NCBI GenBank assembly: GCA_964473865.1
Contig: CAYYQN010000020.1
Location: 14,967 to 78,966 of the forward strand
Origin: CAIMUX01 sp964473865
Lineage (GTDB): Bacteria > Eisenbacteria > RBG-16-71-46 > CAIMUX01
Length of the DNA: 64,000 nucleotides
Reading direction: 5' to 3'
Part shown: positions 27,346 to 37,010 of the stretch, piece by piece
How the letters are laid out: each line of letters opens with the position of its first letter
How positions within the stretch are numbered: the first letter of the stretch is position 1
Made by a program: the position numbers and the translations under genes
The notes under the pieces: generated by a model
What the model was told of the DNA's origin: nothing
The model's database searches: none
Seen by the model: only the letters and a program-made list of their open reading frames with translations

Positions 27346-27924
27346 ATGCGTTCGGCGGTTCGAACCTCGGTGCTGATCCTCGCGGTGCTGACCGTTCTCA
27401 CCGGCGGGGTGTATCCGCTGGTGGTGACCGGAGCGGCCCGGCTGGCTTTTCCGCATCAAGCCGCGGGCAGTCTCATCTCCCGGGACGGCCGGATGATCGG
27501 TTCCGTATTGCTGGGCCAGGCGTTCAGCGACCCCCGGTACTTCTTCGGCCGGCCGTCCGCCACGTCCCCGCCGTACAACGCGGGAGCCTCGATGGGAGCG
27601 AACCTCGGTCCCACGAACCCGGCACTTGCTGACTCCCTGCGCGCTCGCGTGGCGCGACTCCGGGCACTCGACCTACCGGAGGTCCGCGCGGTGCCGGTCG
27701 ACCTGGTCACGGCCTCCGGCAGCGGCCTCGATCCCCACATCAGCCCCGCGGCCGCCTACTACCAGGTTCCTCGCGTGGCCCGCCTGCGCGGGATCGGCGA
27801 ACCCGCCTTGCGGGAGCTGATCCGGGAACGGATCGAAGGCCGGCAGTTCGGGCTGTTGGGCGAGCCGCGGGTCAATGTGCTCCTGCTGAACCTGGCCCTG
27901 GACGATCTCACCCGCTCCCGATAG
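27346..27924 (+). CDS. kdpC: KdpC, potassium-transporting ATPase subunit
   Basis: 192 aa with one N-terminal TM helix (about 8-28) and the signature segments 'RPSATSPPYNAGASMGANLG' and 'ASGSGLDPHISPAAAYYQ'. KdpC joins KdpA and KdpB and raises nucleotide affinity. GAGGAGG lies just upstream of ATG. KdpD begins 50 bp later. Confidence 0.97.
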   Translation: MRSAVRTSVLILAVLTVLTGGVYPLVVTGAARLAFPHQAAGSLISRDGRMIGSVLLGQAFSDPRYFFGRPSATSPPYNAGASMGANLGPTNPALADSLRARVARLRALDLPEVRAVPVDLVTASGSGLDPHISPAAAYYQVPRVARLRGIGEPALRELIRERIEGRQFGLLGEPRVNVLLLNLALDDLTRSR

Positions 27925-27974
27925 GCTGCGGTCGGCCCCGGGGTCTCACCGGCCGCCGGGATCATGGAGAGGTC

Positions 27975-30671
27975 ATGGACGAGAGCCGCCCCGATCCCGA
28001 CCGTTTGCTCGCCCGCCTCCAACGCGCGGAAGCTCGCCGCAGTCGAGGCCGGCTCAAGGTCTTTCTCGGCGCGATCGCCGGTGTCGGGAAGACCTACGCC
28101 ATGCTGGAGCAGGCGCGACTCCGGCAACGCCAGGGGCTGGACGTGGTCGCCGGGTGGGTGGACACCCACGGCCGGAGCGAGACCGACGCCCTTCTGGACG
28201 GGCTGGAGGTTCTTCCGCCGCGTTCCGTGGACTACCGCGGGATCGCGCTACCGGAGTTCGATCTGGATGCCGCGTTGGCGCGGCATCCGAGCCTGCTCCT
28301 TCTCGACGAGCTGGCCCACACGAACGCTCCCGGGTCCCGCCATGCCAAGCGGTGGCAGGATGCCGAGGAGCTGCTCACCGCCGGCATTGATGTCTTCACC
28401 ACGGTGAACGTCCAGCACCTCGAAAGCCTGAATGACATCGTGGCCCAGACGACCGGGGTGGTCGTCCGTGAGACCGTGCCGGACCACCTGCTGGAACGGG
28501 CGGAGGAGGTCGAGCTCGTCGACCTGACGCCCGACGACCTCCTCGAGCGCCTGCGACAGGGAAAGGTCTACGTTCCGGCCCAAGCCGATCGCGCCATGCG
28601 CAGTTTCTTCACGCGGGGCAACCTGATTGCGCTCCGGGAGTTGGCGCTGCGGCGCGCGGCTGACCGGGTGGACGTCGATCTGAGAGGATACAAGCGCGAT
28701 CAGGAGATCGGCGGCGTCTGGCCGGTCGCCGAACGACTGCTCGTCTGCGTCAGCGCCGGTCCCGCCGCGCCTCGGGTTGTTCGCTCCGCCGCGCGCATGG
28801 CCGCCGGCCTGCGCGCGGCGTGGATCGTGGCGCACGTCGAGCGTCCCGGAGACCCCCGAGCCACCGAGGCGGACCGCGAGCAGCTCTCGCGGACCTTCCG
28901 CCTGGCGGAGCAACTCGGAGCCGAGACCGTCTCCCTTGTGGGCTTGAATCCGGGCGAGGAACTCATGGCGTATGCCCGGACCCGAAACGTGACCAAGATC
29001 GTGGTTGGCAAACCGGCCGGCGCCTGGTGGCGCTACCGGATCTTCGGCTCGTTGGTCAATGACCTGGTGCGCCGCAGCGCCGAGATCGATGTGTACGTGA
29101 TCCGCGGAGAGGTGAGCGCGCCAGGTTCCGCGCGAGTTCTGCGCCTGCGCCGGCGCAGTCCCGCGCAGTCGTACCTCTGGGCCCTGGTGTCCACGCTGGC
29201 AACGACCGGGCTCTGTGCACTGCTGGCGGCGCGCATCGATCCGTCCAATCTCGCCATGATCTACCTGCTCACGGTCCTTGCGGTGGCAACCGCCTGGGGT
29301 CGGGGCCCCTCGATCCTGGCGTCGGTACTCGGGGTGGCGGCCTTCGACTTCTTCTTCGTGCCGCCGTCTCTGACCTTCGCGGTGGGCGACGGCCAGTACA
29401 TCATCACGTTCGCCGTCATGCTCACGGTCGGACTGCTCACGAGCACGCTTGCGGTGCGCCTGCGCCAGCAGGCGGAAGCGCACCGGCGGCGTCAGGAACG
29501 GACCGCGGCGCTCTACCGCACGAGCCGGGAATTCGCGCTGGCCAGCACGCTCACCGAGGTTGTCCAGAGCGTGGAGAGCCACCTCGGCGCCATGTATGAC
29601 AGCGAGGCCTGGGTTCTGCTCCCCGACGGGGAGGGCCGTTTGGGCCCGGCGCCCGGGATCACCTCACGTTTTCCGCTCGAGGCGAGGGAGCGAGCGGTGG
29701 CGCAGTGGGCCCATGACCACGGGCAAATGGCCGGCCTCGGCACCGACACGCTGGGCGCGGCTCGCGCCCTGTACGTGCCCCTGATCACGGCGCGCGGCGG
29801 CGTCGGGGTGCTGGGCCTCTTTCCCGGCGAGGGCGCCGGCTCCCTCACCCCGGAGAGAGTCGACCTCCTGGGCGCCTTCGCCAGCCAGGCGGCGGTTGTC
29901 GTGGAGCGAGCCTTGCTGGCGGAGGAAGCGCAACGGGTTCGGATGAGCGCCGAGTCGGAGCGGCTGCGGAACCTGCTCTTGAGCTCGGTGTCGCATGATC
30001 TGCGGACGCCGCTGAGCGCGATCACGGGCTCGGCCAGCAGCCTGCTCGAGGGCGAGGCGCAGATCCCGCAAGAGACCCGCCGGGAGTTGACACAGTCGAT
30101 TCTCGATGAGGCGGACCGTTTGAACCGTTTGCTCGGAGACCTCCTGAGCATGACGCGCCTGGAGTCGGGGGGCATCCAGCTCCGCCGCGAATGGGTGCCG
30201 CTGGAGGAGATGATCGGGGCCGCCTTGAACCAGCTGGAGCGCGCTCTCCAGGGACATCCGGTCAAGGTCGACATCCCGGAGGATCTACCCCTGCTGTCGG
30301 TCGATGCCGTCCTGGTGGAGCACCTCCTGGTCAACCTCCTGGAAAACGCCGCCAAGTACTCGGGTCCGGATGCGCCGATCGAGATCTCCGCGCGTTCGGA
30401 TGGTTCCGGTGTCAGAGTGGAGGTGGCGGATTGCGGACCCGGGCTCGCACCGGGGGATGAGGAGCGGGTGTTCGAGAAGTTCTACCGGGCTTCGGGCACG
30501 CGAAGTGTGCAGGGCACTGGCCTGGGGCTTCCCATTTGTCAGGGGATAGTCGAGGCCCACGGCGGAACGATCGAGGCCGCAAACCGGCCCGCAGGCGGGG
30601 CGGCCTTTCGCTTCTTCCTTCCGGCTTCCGGCGATCCTCCCACCCTGGATCCGGAGGACCTTGAGGCATGA
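27975..30671 (+). CDS. kdpD: KdpD sensor histidine kinase for potassium/turgor
   Basis: 898 aa, the usual size. An N-terminal KdpD domain carries Walker A 'GAIAGVGKTYAMLEQ' (about 31-46) and 'LLLLDELAHTNAPGSRH'. A USP-like domain lies near 245-365, four TM helices (DUF4118) near 400-500, GAF about 515-650, HisKA 'SSVSHDLRTPLSAITG' (His near 675), and HATPase 'NLLENAAKYSG' plus 'GTGLGLPICQGIVEAHGG'. It senses K+ limitation/ionic strength and phosphorylates KdpE. Its stop overlaps the kdpE start (ATGA). Confidence 0.97.
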   Translation: MDESRPDPDRLLARLQRAEARRSRGRLKVFLGAIAGVGKTYAMLEQARLRQRQGLDVVAGWVDTHGRSETDALLDGLEVLPPRSVDYRGIALPEFDLDAALARHPSLLLLDELAHTNAPGSRHAKRWQDAEELLTAGIDVFTTVNVQHLESLNDIVAQTTGVVVRETVPDHLLERAEEVELVDLTPDDLLERLRQGKVYVPAQADRAMRSFFTRGNLIALRELALRRAADRVDVDLRGYKRDQEIGGVWPVAERLLVCVSAGPAAPRVVRSAARMAAGLRAAWIVAHVERPGDPRATEADREQLSRTFRLAEQLGAETVSLVGLNPGEELMAYARTRNVTKIVVGKPAGAWWRYRIFGSLVNDLVRRSAEIDVYVIRGEVSAPGSARVLRLRRRSPAQSYLWALVSTLATTGLCALLAARIDPSNLAMIYLLTVLAVATAWGRGPSILASVLGVAAFDFFFVPPSLTFAVGDGQYIITFAVMLTVGLLTSTLAVRLRQQAEAHRRRQERTAALYRTSREFALASTLTEVVQSVESHLGAMYDSEAWVLLPDGEGRLGPAPGITSRFPLEARERAVAQWAHDHGQMAGLGTDTLGAARALYVPLITARGGVGVLGLFPGEGAGSLTPERVDLLGAFASQAAVVVERALLAEEAQRVRMSAESERLRNLLLSSVSHDLRTPLSAITGSASSLLEGEAQIPQETRRELTQSILDEADRLNRLLGDLLSMTRLESGGIQLRREWVPLEEMIGAALNQLERALQGHPVKVDIPEDLPLLSVDAVLVEHLLVNLLENAAKYSGPDAPIEISARSDGSGVRVEVADCGPGLAPGDEERVFEKFYRASGTRSVQGTGLGLPICQGIVEAHGGTIEAANRPAGGAAFRFFLPASGDPPTLDPEDLEA

Positions 30672-31543
30672 ACGAAGCGCCCCGACCTCTGATTCTACTG
30701 ATCGAGGACGATGCCCAGATCCGGCGCTTCCTCCGCGCCGCGCTCACTCAGCAGGGGCACCGCCTGCTCGAGGCGGTCACCGGCGCCGAAGGGCTGCGCT
30801 ATGCCTCCACGCAGCGGCCGGATCTGATCATTCTCGATCTGGGTCTCCCCGACACAGACGGTCTGGTCCTGGCGCGGGAGATCCGTTCGTGGGCCGCAAC
30901 CCCGATCGTGGTGCTGTCGGCGCGTGGTCAGGAGAGCGACAAGATCGCGGCCCTCGATGCCGGAGCGGACGACTATGTGACCAAGCCGTTCAGCGTCGGC
31001 GAACTCCTCGCACGTATGCGTGTCGCCCTGCGCCACGCCGCCGGAGCCGCGGCCGGCACTTCGGATCCGGTCTATGAAGTCGGGGCCCTACGCATTGATC
31101 TGGCTCACCGGCGCATCCAGGTGAACGACCAGGACGTGCATCTCACGCCGATCGAGTACAAGCTTCTCACGCTGCTGGTGCGGAACTCCGGCAAGGTGGT
31201 CACCCACCGACAGCTCCTCCGCGAGGTATGGGGTCCATCGTTCGAGGACCAGAGCCACTATCTGCGTGTCTACATGCAGCAGCTTCGCAAGAAGCTCGAG
31301 GCCGAGCCGGCCCGGCCGCGCTATTTGCGCACCGAGCCGGGGGTCGGATATCGCCTGAGGGACGAGGCCGATCCCGGCGCGTGTGATTCGGCGCGGTGCT
31401 CCGGCAGTCCGCTGGAGGATCGCGCGTTGATGCCCGAGCGCGAGAGTCCCGAGGGCCAGGGTCCGCCGGGTCCGAACGGCCGGGATCAGGGTGCGAAGCA
31501 CGATGCTGAGCGTGGCCGGAGGACGCCGCGGAGCCGGGACTGA
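30668..31543 (+). CDS. kdpE: KdpE response regulator with C-terminal extension
   Basis: 291 aa. The receiver domain has acceptor 'LIILDLGLPDTDG' (Asp57) and 'DDYVTKPFSVGELLARMR'. The OmpR-type winged helix has 'HLTPIEYKLLTLLVRNSGKV' and ends at 'RTEPGVGYRLRDE' near residue 235. Usual KdpE is about 225-230 aa, and the extra about 55 residues here are E/R/G/P-rich and look disordered. They may be a read-through of former 3' non-coding sequence. It activates kdp transcription at low K+; last gene of the operon. Confidence 0.92.
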   Translation: MNEAPRPLILLIEDDAQIRRFLRAALTQQGHRLLEAVTGAEGLRYASTQRPDLIILDLGLPDTDGLVLAREIRSWAATPIVVLSARGQESDKIAALDAGADDYVTKPFSVGELLARMRVALRHAAGAAAGTSDPVYEVGALRIDLAHRRIQVNDQDVHLTPIEYKLLTLLVRNSGKVVTHRQLLREVWGPSFEDQSHYLRVYMQQLRKKLEAEPARPRYLRTEPGVGYRLRDEADPGACDSARCSGSPLEDRALMPERESPEGQGPPGPNGRDQGAKHDAERGRRTPRSRD

Positions 31544-31927
31544 GCGCGGGTCAGGTAGCGTGCCGGCGTCCCCACTCCGCGCAGTCAGGTGTTCGGGCTG
31601 CGGCAAATCGGATGAGCGCGGCCGCCCGACCCGTCGGCCCAAGGATCGTTATCCTCCCGAGACACGGAGCCTTCCCTGCCCCCTCGCGGAGTGTGACGAA
31701 CTGAGCGTGCGATTCTCACTAATACTTTGCATTTGACATTCTTACGTTCAGCGGCGAGAATGTGACGTGTTCTCAGGTTTCGCCACGCCCGCCCGCGGAC
31801 GCGGCGGCCATCCGGCTCCGGAACGACACCTCCTCCGGGGACGTGAGTCTGGGCAGGCGTCGAGGCTGCCGCGGGCCCGGAGATCTCGATTCGAAGGAAG
31901 AACCCGCACCGACGTAGAGGATTGCAC
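31544..31927. other. intergenic region after kdpE with AT-richer island
   Basis: 384 bp without a gene. Bases 31715-31775 are clearly AT-richer than the surroundings and contain the promoter given separately. No clear kdpE terminator hairpin was found. Confidence 0.6.
31733..31761 (+). promoter_or_regulatory. sigma-70-like promoter for the 1185-aa repeat protein
   Basis: A perfect TTGACA -35 (31733-31738), a 17-nt spacer and a GAGAAT -10 (31756-31761, 4 of 6). It lies in an AT-rich patch of otherwise GC-rich DNA, leaving a leader of about 160 nt. Confidence 0.5.
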
Positions 31928-34900
31928 ATGAACACGTTACAGCGTCCCAGGAGCACTCATTTCATGGTAACCGTACTCGCGTTCGTGACCCTCACGGCCA
32001 TGGCCGCTCTTCCTGTGCCGGTGCGGGCCGATACCAAGACCTGGACCGGCGCTGTCGACAACCTCTGGTCCACCGCCGGGAACTGGACGGGCGGCTTGCC
32101 CGCGGCCGGTGACCGGGTGGTCTTCGGCGTGTCGGGCCTGAACCGGACCACCACCAATGATCTCCCCGCCGGGACTGCCTTCTTCGACATCACCTTCCTT
32201 GGCGACAACTATGTCATCAACGGGAATGCGTTGGGTCTCACCGACGGCGTGACCTGTAATCAGGGCCCCAACACCATCAACGTGAATCTGCAGGTGCTCG
32301 GACCGCAGACCATGAGCGGGACCTATGGCGCGCTCTACCTGAACGGCGCCATCGCCCTGGGCGCGAACACCCTGACGCTTGGCTACAACGTGAACGTCGC
32401 CGGGATGATCTCCGGTTCGGGCGGAATCACGATCGGCGACGTGGTCACCCTCACGGGAAACAACACCTACACCGGGTCGACCTTGATCCAGCAGCGGGGG
32501 GAGATCGATGGCGTCCAGCCGTCCAGCGACGTGACTACCGGCGCGTACTACAACTCCATCGTCACCGGAAACGGCACCGTCGGGGCCGTCACGCTCAACT
32601 ACGCCGCCAGCCTCCAGCCGGGGACCGCCCTCGGAGGCAACATCGGCACGCTCACTACGGGAGGTCTGACGGCCAATGCCAACTCCTACCTGGCGGTTGC
32701 TCTCAACGGGACCGTGCCCGGAGTAGGCCACGATCAGGTCAAGGTAAACGGAACGGTCTCGATCGATCCGAGCGCGGCGCTCAACACTTCGCTGGGGTTC
32801 ACCCCCAGCCTGGGGCAGACCTTCCAGATCGTCGATAACGACGGCGTCGACCCGATTTCCGGAACCTTCAACGGCCTGCCCGAGGGCGGCGTGATCAACC
32901 TGAACGCCAATGAACTCACGATCACCTACGTGGGCGGCGACGGCAACGACATCGTGCTGACCGTTACCGCGGCCGCCAAGACCTGGACCGGCGCCGTCAA
33001 CCACAAATGGTCGGTGGCCGGCAACTGGCTGGGCGGCGTTCCGGGACCGGGCGACCCGCTGGTCTTTCCGGCCGGGGCCGCAAACCTCTCCAACCTCAAC
33101 GACCTGCCGGCCGGCACCGCGTACAAGCTGATCCTTTTCACCGGCGCCAACTACGTCCTCAGCGGCAACACCATCGGCCTGACCAACGGAATCACCAGCA
33201 ACCAGGCTCCCAACACCATCCAGGCCGGCCTGAAGATTCTGGCCCCGCAGACCATCGGCGGGAGCTATTCCGCACTGACCGTGACCGGCGACATCGATCT
33301 GGGCAGCAACGCGCTCACGCTCGGATACAACGTCACGGCCTCGGGCATCATCTCCGGCACCGGCGGTCTGACCACGGGCGACGTGATCACCCTCACCGGG
33401 TACAACATCTACACCGGTCCCACCCTGATTCAGCAGCGCGCCGAGATCAACGGTTCCCAGCCGGCCAGCGCCGTGAGCACCGGGGCGTACTTTGGCTCGA
33501 TCGTGAGCGGGGTGGGCAAGGTCGGGGACCTTGTTCTCAACTATGCGGCCAGCGTCCAGCCGGGCCCGGGCTTCGGAAGCGGCATCGGACGATTCACGAC
33601 CGGCAACCTCAGTCTGGGCGCCAATTCGTACCTGGGCCTGACCCTGAGCGGAACGGTAGCGGGAACCGGCTACGACCAGGTGGCGGTCAGCGGCTCCATC
33701 GGAATCGATCCGGCCGCCAGCCTGTCGCTCAACCTCACCTTCACGCCGATGCTGGGCCAGACGTTCATGCTCGTGGACAACGACAATGCGGATCCGGTGA
33801 CCGGCACCTTCACCGGTCTTCCCGAAAACTCAGTGATCAACCTGAACGCCAACCAGTTCAAGATCAGCTATGTGGGCGGCGACGGCAACGACATCGTGCT
33901 GACCGTTGTCAGCGCCGCCAAGACCTGGACCGGGGCCGTAAGCGCCCTCTGGTCCAACCCGGGCAACTGGCAGGGCGGCGTTCCGGGACCGGGCGACCCG
34001 CTCGTATTCCCGGCAGGCGCCTCCAACCTGACCAACCTGAACGATCTGCCCGACGGGACGTTGTACAAGCTGATCCTCTTCTCCGGGAGCAACTACGTGA
34101 TCGGAGGCAACCCGTTCGGCCTGACCGACGGGATCTCCTGCAGCCAATCGCCCAACGCGATCAATGCCGACCTGCAGATCGCGGCCCCGCAGACCATGAG
34201 CGGAGGCTACGGCCCCCTGACCCTGAACGGCGCTGTGAGTCTGGGCTCCAACACCCTGACGCTCAGCTACTACGTCAACGCTACCGGTCCGATTTCGGGC
34301 TCGGGTGGCCTGACGATCGGCGATGTCGTCACGCTCTCCGGGAACAACACCTATACCGGCCCCACGCTGATTCTCCAGCGGGGAGAGATCGACGGCCAGC
34401 AGCCAAGCAGCGCGGTGAGCACCGGCGCGTACTATGGCTCCGTCGTGTGCGGCACCGGCCGGACCGGCAGCGTCACCCTGAACTACGCCGCCAGCCTCCA
34501 GCCGGGGGGATCTCTCGGCGGCGGCATCGGCAAGCTCAGCACCGGCAGCTTGACCCTGAACGCCAACACCTACCTCTACACCACGTTGAACGGCGCGGTC
34601 CCCGGGACCGGCTACGATCAGGTCAGCGTGACCGGCGGAGTCACGATCGATCCCGCCGCCACCTTGAGCGCCACTTTGGGGTTCACGCCGGCGAAGGGGC
34701 AGATCTTCGTGCTGGTGCAAAACGATGGGGCCGATCCGGTGGCTGGGACGTTCTACGGCCTACCCCAGGACGCCATGTTCAACTTGGGCCCCTACCCCTT
34801 CCAGATCAGCTACATCGGCAAGACCGGGAACGATATCACGATCACGAGCCTTTCCGGCGACCCGTACAACTTCGCACCGATCGCGGTCGACGACGCCTAC

Positions 34901-35485
34901 GTCACGCAGCAGGACCTTGGTCTGGCCTCGATGGGCCCGGGCCTGCTGGCCAATGACAGCGACCCGGACCTGCAGCCGATCTCCGTGGTGCTGGCCGACA
35001 CCGTCACCACGGCCGGCGGCGCGGTGGGCGTCGGCGGCGACGGGAGCTTCGTCTACAGCCCGCCGTCCGGGTTCACCGGGACCGACACCTTCAACTACAT
35101 CATCTCCGATGGGACCGATGCCACGGACATGGCCACGGTGACCATCACCGTGCAGCCCGATCCGGCCGGGGTCGACAGCGAGGCGGCGGCCATCCCCAAG
35201 GAGTTCGCGTTCCTCGCGCCCCGACCGAATCCGAGCCAGGGGGCGGTCGAGCTTTCCGTTGCGCTGCCGGAGGCGGCGGGGATCCGGGCCGACGTCTTCG
35301 ACGCCACGGGACGAGCGGTGGCCCGTCTGGATGCGGACCAGGTGTTCGCGCCGGGGATTCAGCGGCTGTCTTGGGACGGACGGAGCGAATCCGGCGCACC
35401 TGCCGCGAGCGGCGTCTATTTCGTGCGCGTGAGCAGTGGCCCCCACACTGCGGTGCGCAAACTCATCCGAGTTTCGCCGCGGTAG
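31928..35485 (+). CDS. secreted triple-repeat beta protein with FlgD-like C-terminus
   Basis: 1185 aa. Signal peptide ends near 'VPVRA' (residue 34). Residues 37-978 are three tandem repeats of exactly 314 aa each. Every repeat opens with 'KTWTGAV..LWS..GNW.GG' and resembles autotransporter-associated/passenger beta-helix repeats ('NNTYTG.TLI', 'LNYAASLQPG'). Next comes a cadherin-like/Big_9 domain (about 980-1080, 'DDAYVTQQD', 'DTFNYIISDG'). The FlgD-like domain begins 'PRPNPSQG' and ends 'KLIRVSPR'. Probably a surface fibre or adhesin. ATG 31928 has AGAGGA 7 nt upstream. Confidence 0.87.
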   Translation: MNTLQRPRSTHFMVTVLAFVTLTAMAALPVPVRADTKTWTGAVDNLWSTAGNWTGGLPAAGDRVVFGVSGLNRTTTNDLPAGTAFFDITFLGDNYVINGNALGLTDGVTCNQGPNTINVNLQVLGPQTMSGTYGALYLNGAIALGANTLTLGYNVNVAGMISGSGGITIGDVVTLTGNNTYTGSTLIQQRGEIDGVQPSSDVTTGAYYNSIVTGNGTVGAVTLNYAASLQPGTALGGNIGTLTTGGLTANANSYLAVALNGTVPGVGHDQVKVNGTVSIDPSAALNTSLGFTPSLGQTFQIVDNDGVDPISGTFNGLPEGGVINLNANELTITYVGGDGNDIVLTVTAAAKTWTGAVNHKWSVAGNWLGGVPGPGDPLVFPAGAANLSNLNDLPAGTAYKLILFTGANYVLSGNTIGLTNGITSNQAPNTIQAGLKILAPQTIGGSYSALTVTGDIDLGSNALTLGYNVTASGIISGTGGLTTGDVITLTGYNIYTGPTLIQQRAEINGSQPASAVSTGAYFGSIVSGVGKVGDLVLNYAASVQPGPGFGSGIGRFTTGNLSLGANSYLGLTLSGTVAGTGYDQVAVSGSIGIDPAASLSLNLTFTPMLGQTFMLVDNDNADPVTGTFTGLPENSVINLNANQFKISYVGGDGNDIVLTVVSAAKTWTGAVSALWSNPGNWQGGVPGPGDPLVFPAGASNLTNLNDLPDGTLYKLILFSGSNYVIGGNPFGLTDGISCSQSPNAINADLQIAAPQTMSGGYGPLTLNGAVSLGSNTLTLSYYVNATGPISGSGGLTIGDVVTLSGNNTYTGPTLILQRGEIDGQQPSSAVSTGAYYGSVVCGTGRTGSVTLNYAASLQPGGSLGGGIGKLSTGSLTLNANTYLYTTLNGAVPGTGYDQVSVTGGVTIDPAATLSATLGFTPAKGQIFVLVQNDGADPVAGTFYGLPQDAMFNLGPYPFQISYIGKTGNDITITSLSGDPYNFAPIAVDDAYVTQQDLGLASMGPGLLANDSDPDLQPISVVLADTVTTAGGAVGVGGDGSFVYSPPSGFTGTDTFNYIISDGTDATDMATVTITVQPDPAGVDSEAAAIPKEFAFLAPRPNPSQGAVELSVALPEAAGIRADVFDATGRAVARLDADQVFAPGIQRLSWDGRSESGAPAASGVYFVRVSSGPHTAVRKLIRVSPR
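32036..34861 (+). repeat. three in-frame tandem repeats of 942 bp
   Basis: Units start at 32036, 32978 and 33920, each on the Lys codon of KTWTG. Spacing is 942 bp both times and the third unit also closes after 942 bp. Sequences have diverged at protein level, yet no net insertion or deletion separates the units. Confidence 0.92.
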
Positions 35486-35495
35486 CCCACCGCGG

Positions 35496-35521
35496 GCCGG
35501 GCGGAGCCGTCTCCGCCCGGC
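35496..35521 (+). terminator. hairpin after the 1185-aa gene
   Basis: An 11-bp perfect stem GCCGGGCGGAG / CTCCGCCCGGC with loop CCGT, 10 nt after the stop codon. The following CCTCCCCTTT is pyrimidine-rich with only a short T run. Confidence 0.6.
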
Positions 35522-35684
35522 ACCTCCCCTTTGAGTGTGGTCGGTAGACGGGTATCGCGCCGACGCGGCTGACGGCGCGGCGCGCGCCTGACTTTCGTCC
35601 CGCCCGTCGTTGTTCCGCCCGGTATGCAGGTGTAGACTCTTTCCGTGGATCCTCGGCTGCCTTCATTGCAAGCAGGGGGGCCCC

Positions 35685-36887
35685 GTGATCAGACAGCATC
35701 GGGCTGCGCTCTTGGCTTTGTGGGCGTTGTTCCTGCCGGCCGTGGCCGACGCTCTTCCCTTCGCCGTCGGCCACCGATCGATCACCTACGTCGATCCCAG
35801 TCGCGGCAACCGGCAGGTTCAGACCGAGGTCTATTACCCTGCCGAGCAGGGAGGGGATGACGTGCCCGTGGCCGCAGGGGCGTTTCCCGTGATCGCGTTT
35901 GGCCACGGATTCGTGATGGTCTGGAGCGCCTATGCGTACATCTGGAGCTCCCTGGCTCCCCATGGCTACCTCGTGGCCCTGCCGAGGACGGAAGGGGGCC
36001 TCTTACCCAGCCACGAACAATTCGCCCGCGATCTCGCCTTTCTGGTCGACCAGCTCCGGGCGGAAGGAGCGACTCCGGGATCCTTCCTGGATGGGCACGT
36101 CGCGGAGACCGCCTGTGTGATGGGCCACTCGATGGGAGGTGGCGCCAGTGTCTTGGGCGCTTCCTACAATCCGCAGGTGACGGCGGTGGCCAACCTGGCG
36201 GCCGCGGAAACAAACCCCTCGGCCATCGCCGCCGCGGCCTCGGTGACCGTTCCCTGTCTCCTCCTGGCGGGTTCACTGGATTGCGTCACGCCTCCGGAAC
36301 AGCACCAGATCCCGATCTACGAGGCCCTGGCCTCCACCTGCCGGACTCTGGTAACCCTGAACGGAGCCACCCACTGCCAGTTCGCGGACTACAATTTCAA
36401 CTGCGAACTGGGCGAGTTCTGCAGTCCGACCATCAGCCGAGAGCAGCAGCATCTCCTGGTCGAAAGCCTGCTCATGCCCTGGCTCGACTGGATCCTGAAA
36501 GCAGACGGAAGCGCGCAGGACACCTTTCAGGAACTGCTCCTCGCCGGCCAGGGGATCACCTCGGTGCAGGATTGCCCGGAGGTGTCCCAGGTCGCGGGTT
36601 CTGTGCATCCGATTCCCTTGGAGCTGCGCCCGTCCCCCAATCCGTTCACCGGAGGCACGCGAATTCGCCTTTCGCTGCCCACCGCTTCGGCGGTGCGGGC
36701 CGAGGTCTTTGACCTGTCGGGGCGCCGTGTCCGCTTTCTTCTCGACCCCAATGCCCGCCCGGGGACCTGCGAGATCTCCTGGGATGGAAAGAACGAACAG
36801 GGCCGCGGTCTCCCGGCCGGGACGTATCTCGGCCGCGTTACCACGGAGGGGAAGAGAGGAAGCTGCGTGTTGACCCTGCTGCGTTGA
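35685..36887 (+). CDS. secreted PETase/chlorophyllase-like hydrolase with C-terminal FlgD-like domain
   Basis: 400 aa. Signal peptide residues 1-23 ('FLPAVADA'). The alpha/beta hydrolase domain (about 25-290) has 'VIAFGHGF' oxyanion region, nucleophile 'VMGHSMGGGAS' (Ser149), acid 'LAGSLDCVTPP' (Asp199) and 'NGATHCQF' (His230). The GHSMGGG elbow followed by L-A-x-x-L-D and T-x-x-x-x resembles cutinase/PET-hydrolase and chlorophyllase-like families. A C-terminal FlgD-like Ig domain starts 'RPSPNPFTGGTRI' and ends 'CVLTLLR'. The start is GTG 35685, with AGGGGGG 5 nt upstream and the signal immediately after. Natural substrate unknown. Confidence 0.82.
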   Translation: MIRQHRAALLALWALFLPAVADALPFAVGHRSITYVDPSRGNRQVQTEVYYPAEQGGDDVPVAAGAFPVIAFGHGFVMVWSAYAYIWSSLAPHGYLVALPRTEGGLLPSHEQFARDLAFLVDQLRAEGATPGSFLDGHVAETACVMGHSMGGGASVLGASYNPQVTAVANLAAAETNPSAIAAAASVTVPCLLLAGSLDCVTPPEQHQIPIYEALASTCRTLVTLNGATHCQFADYNFNCELGEFCSPTISREQQHLLVESLLMPWLDWILKADGSAQDTFQELLLAGQGITSVQDCPEVSQVAGSVHPIPLELRPSPNPFTGGTRIRLSLPTASAVRAEVFDLSGRRVRFLLDPNARPGTCEISWDGKNEQGRGLPAGTYLGRVTTEGKRGSCVLTLLR

Positions 36888-37010
36888 CCGGTCTTCGGCC
36901 GGGCAATTCCTCGGCGAGATCGTCCGGTCGGGCTCAGTTGATCGGTAGCGGAGCCTGTGCTACCATCCGATTGTGCGGGTTGCATTGAGGCCGGACAGCG
37001 GGAGGCCAAC

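Noticed and set aside
32036..34861. Long regular repeats considered as CRISPR or transposon array
   Set aside because: Units are 942 bp, in frame and inside one coding sequence; no short repeat-spacer pattern, transposase or terminal inverted repeats.
33007..34956. 649-codon plus-strand frame
   Set aside because: Out-of-frame reading of the triple-repeat gene; R/Q/P-rich nonsense repeated three times.
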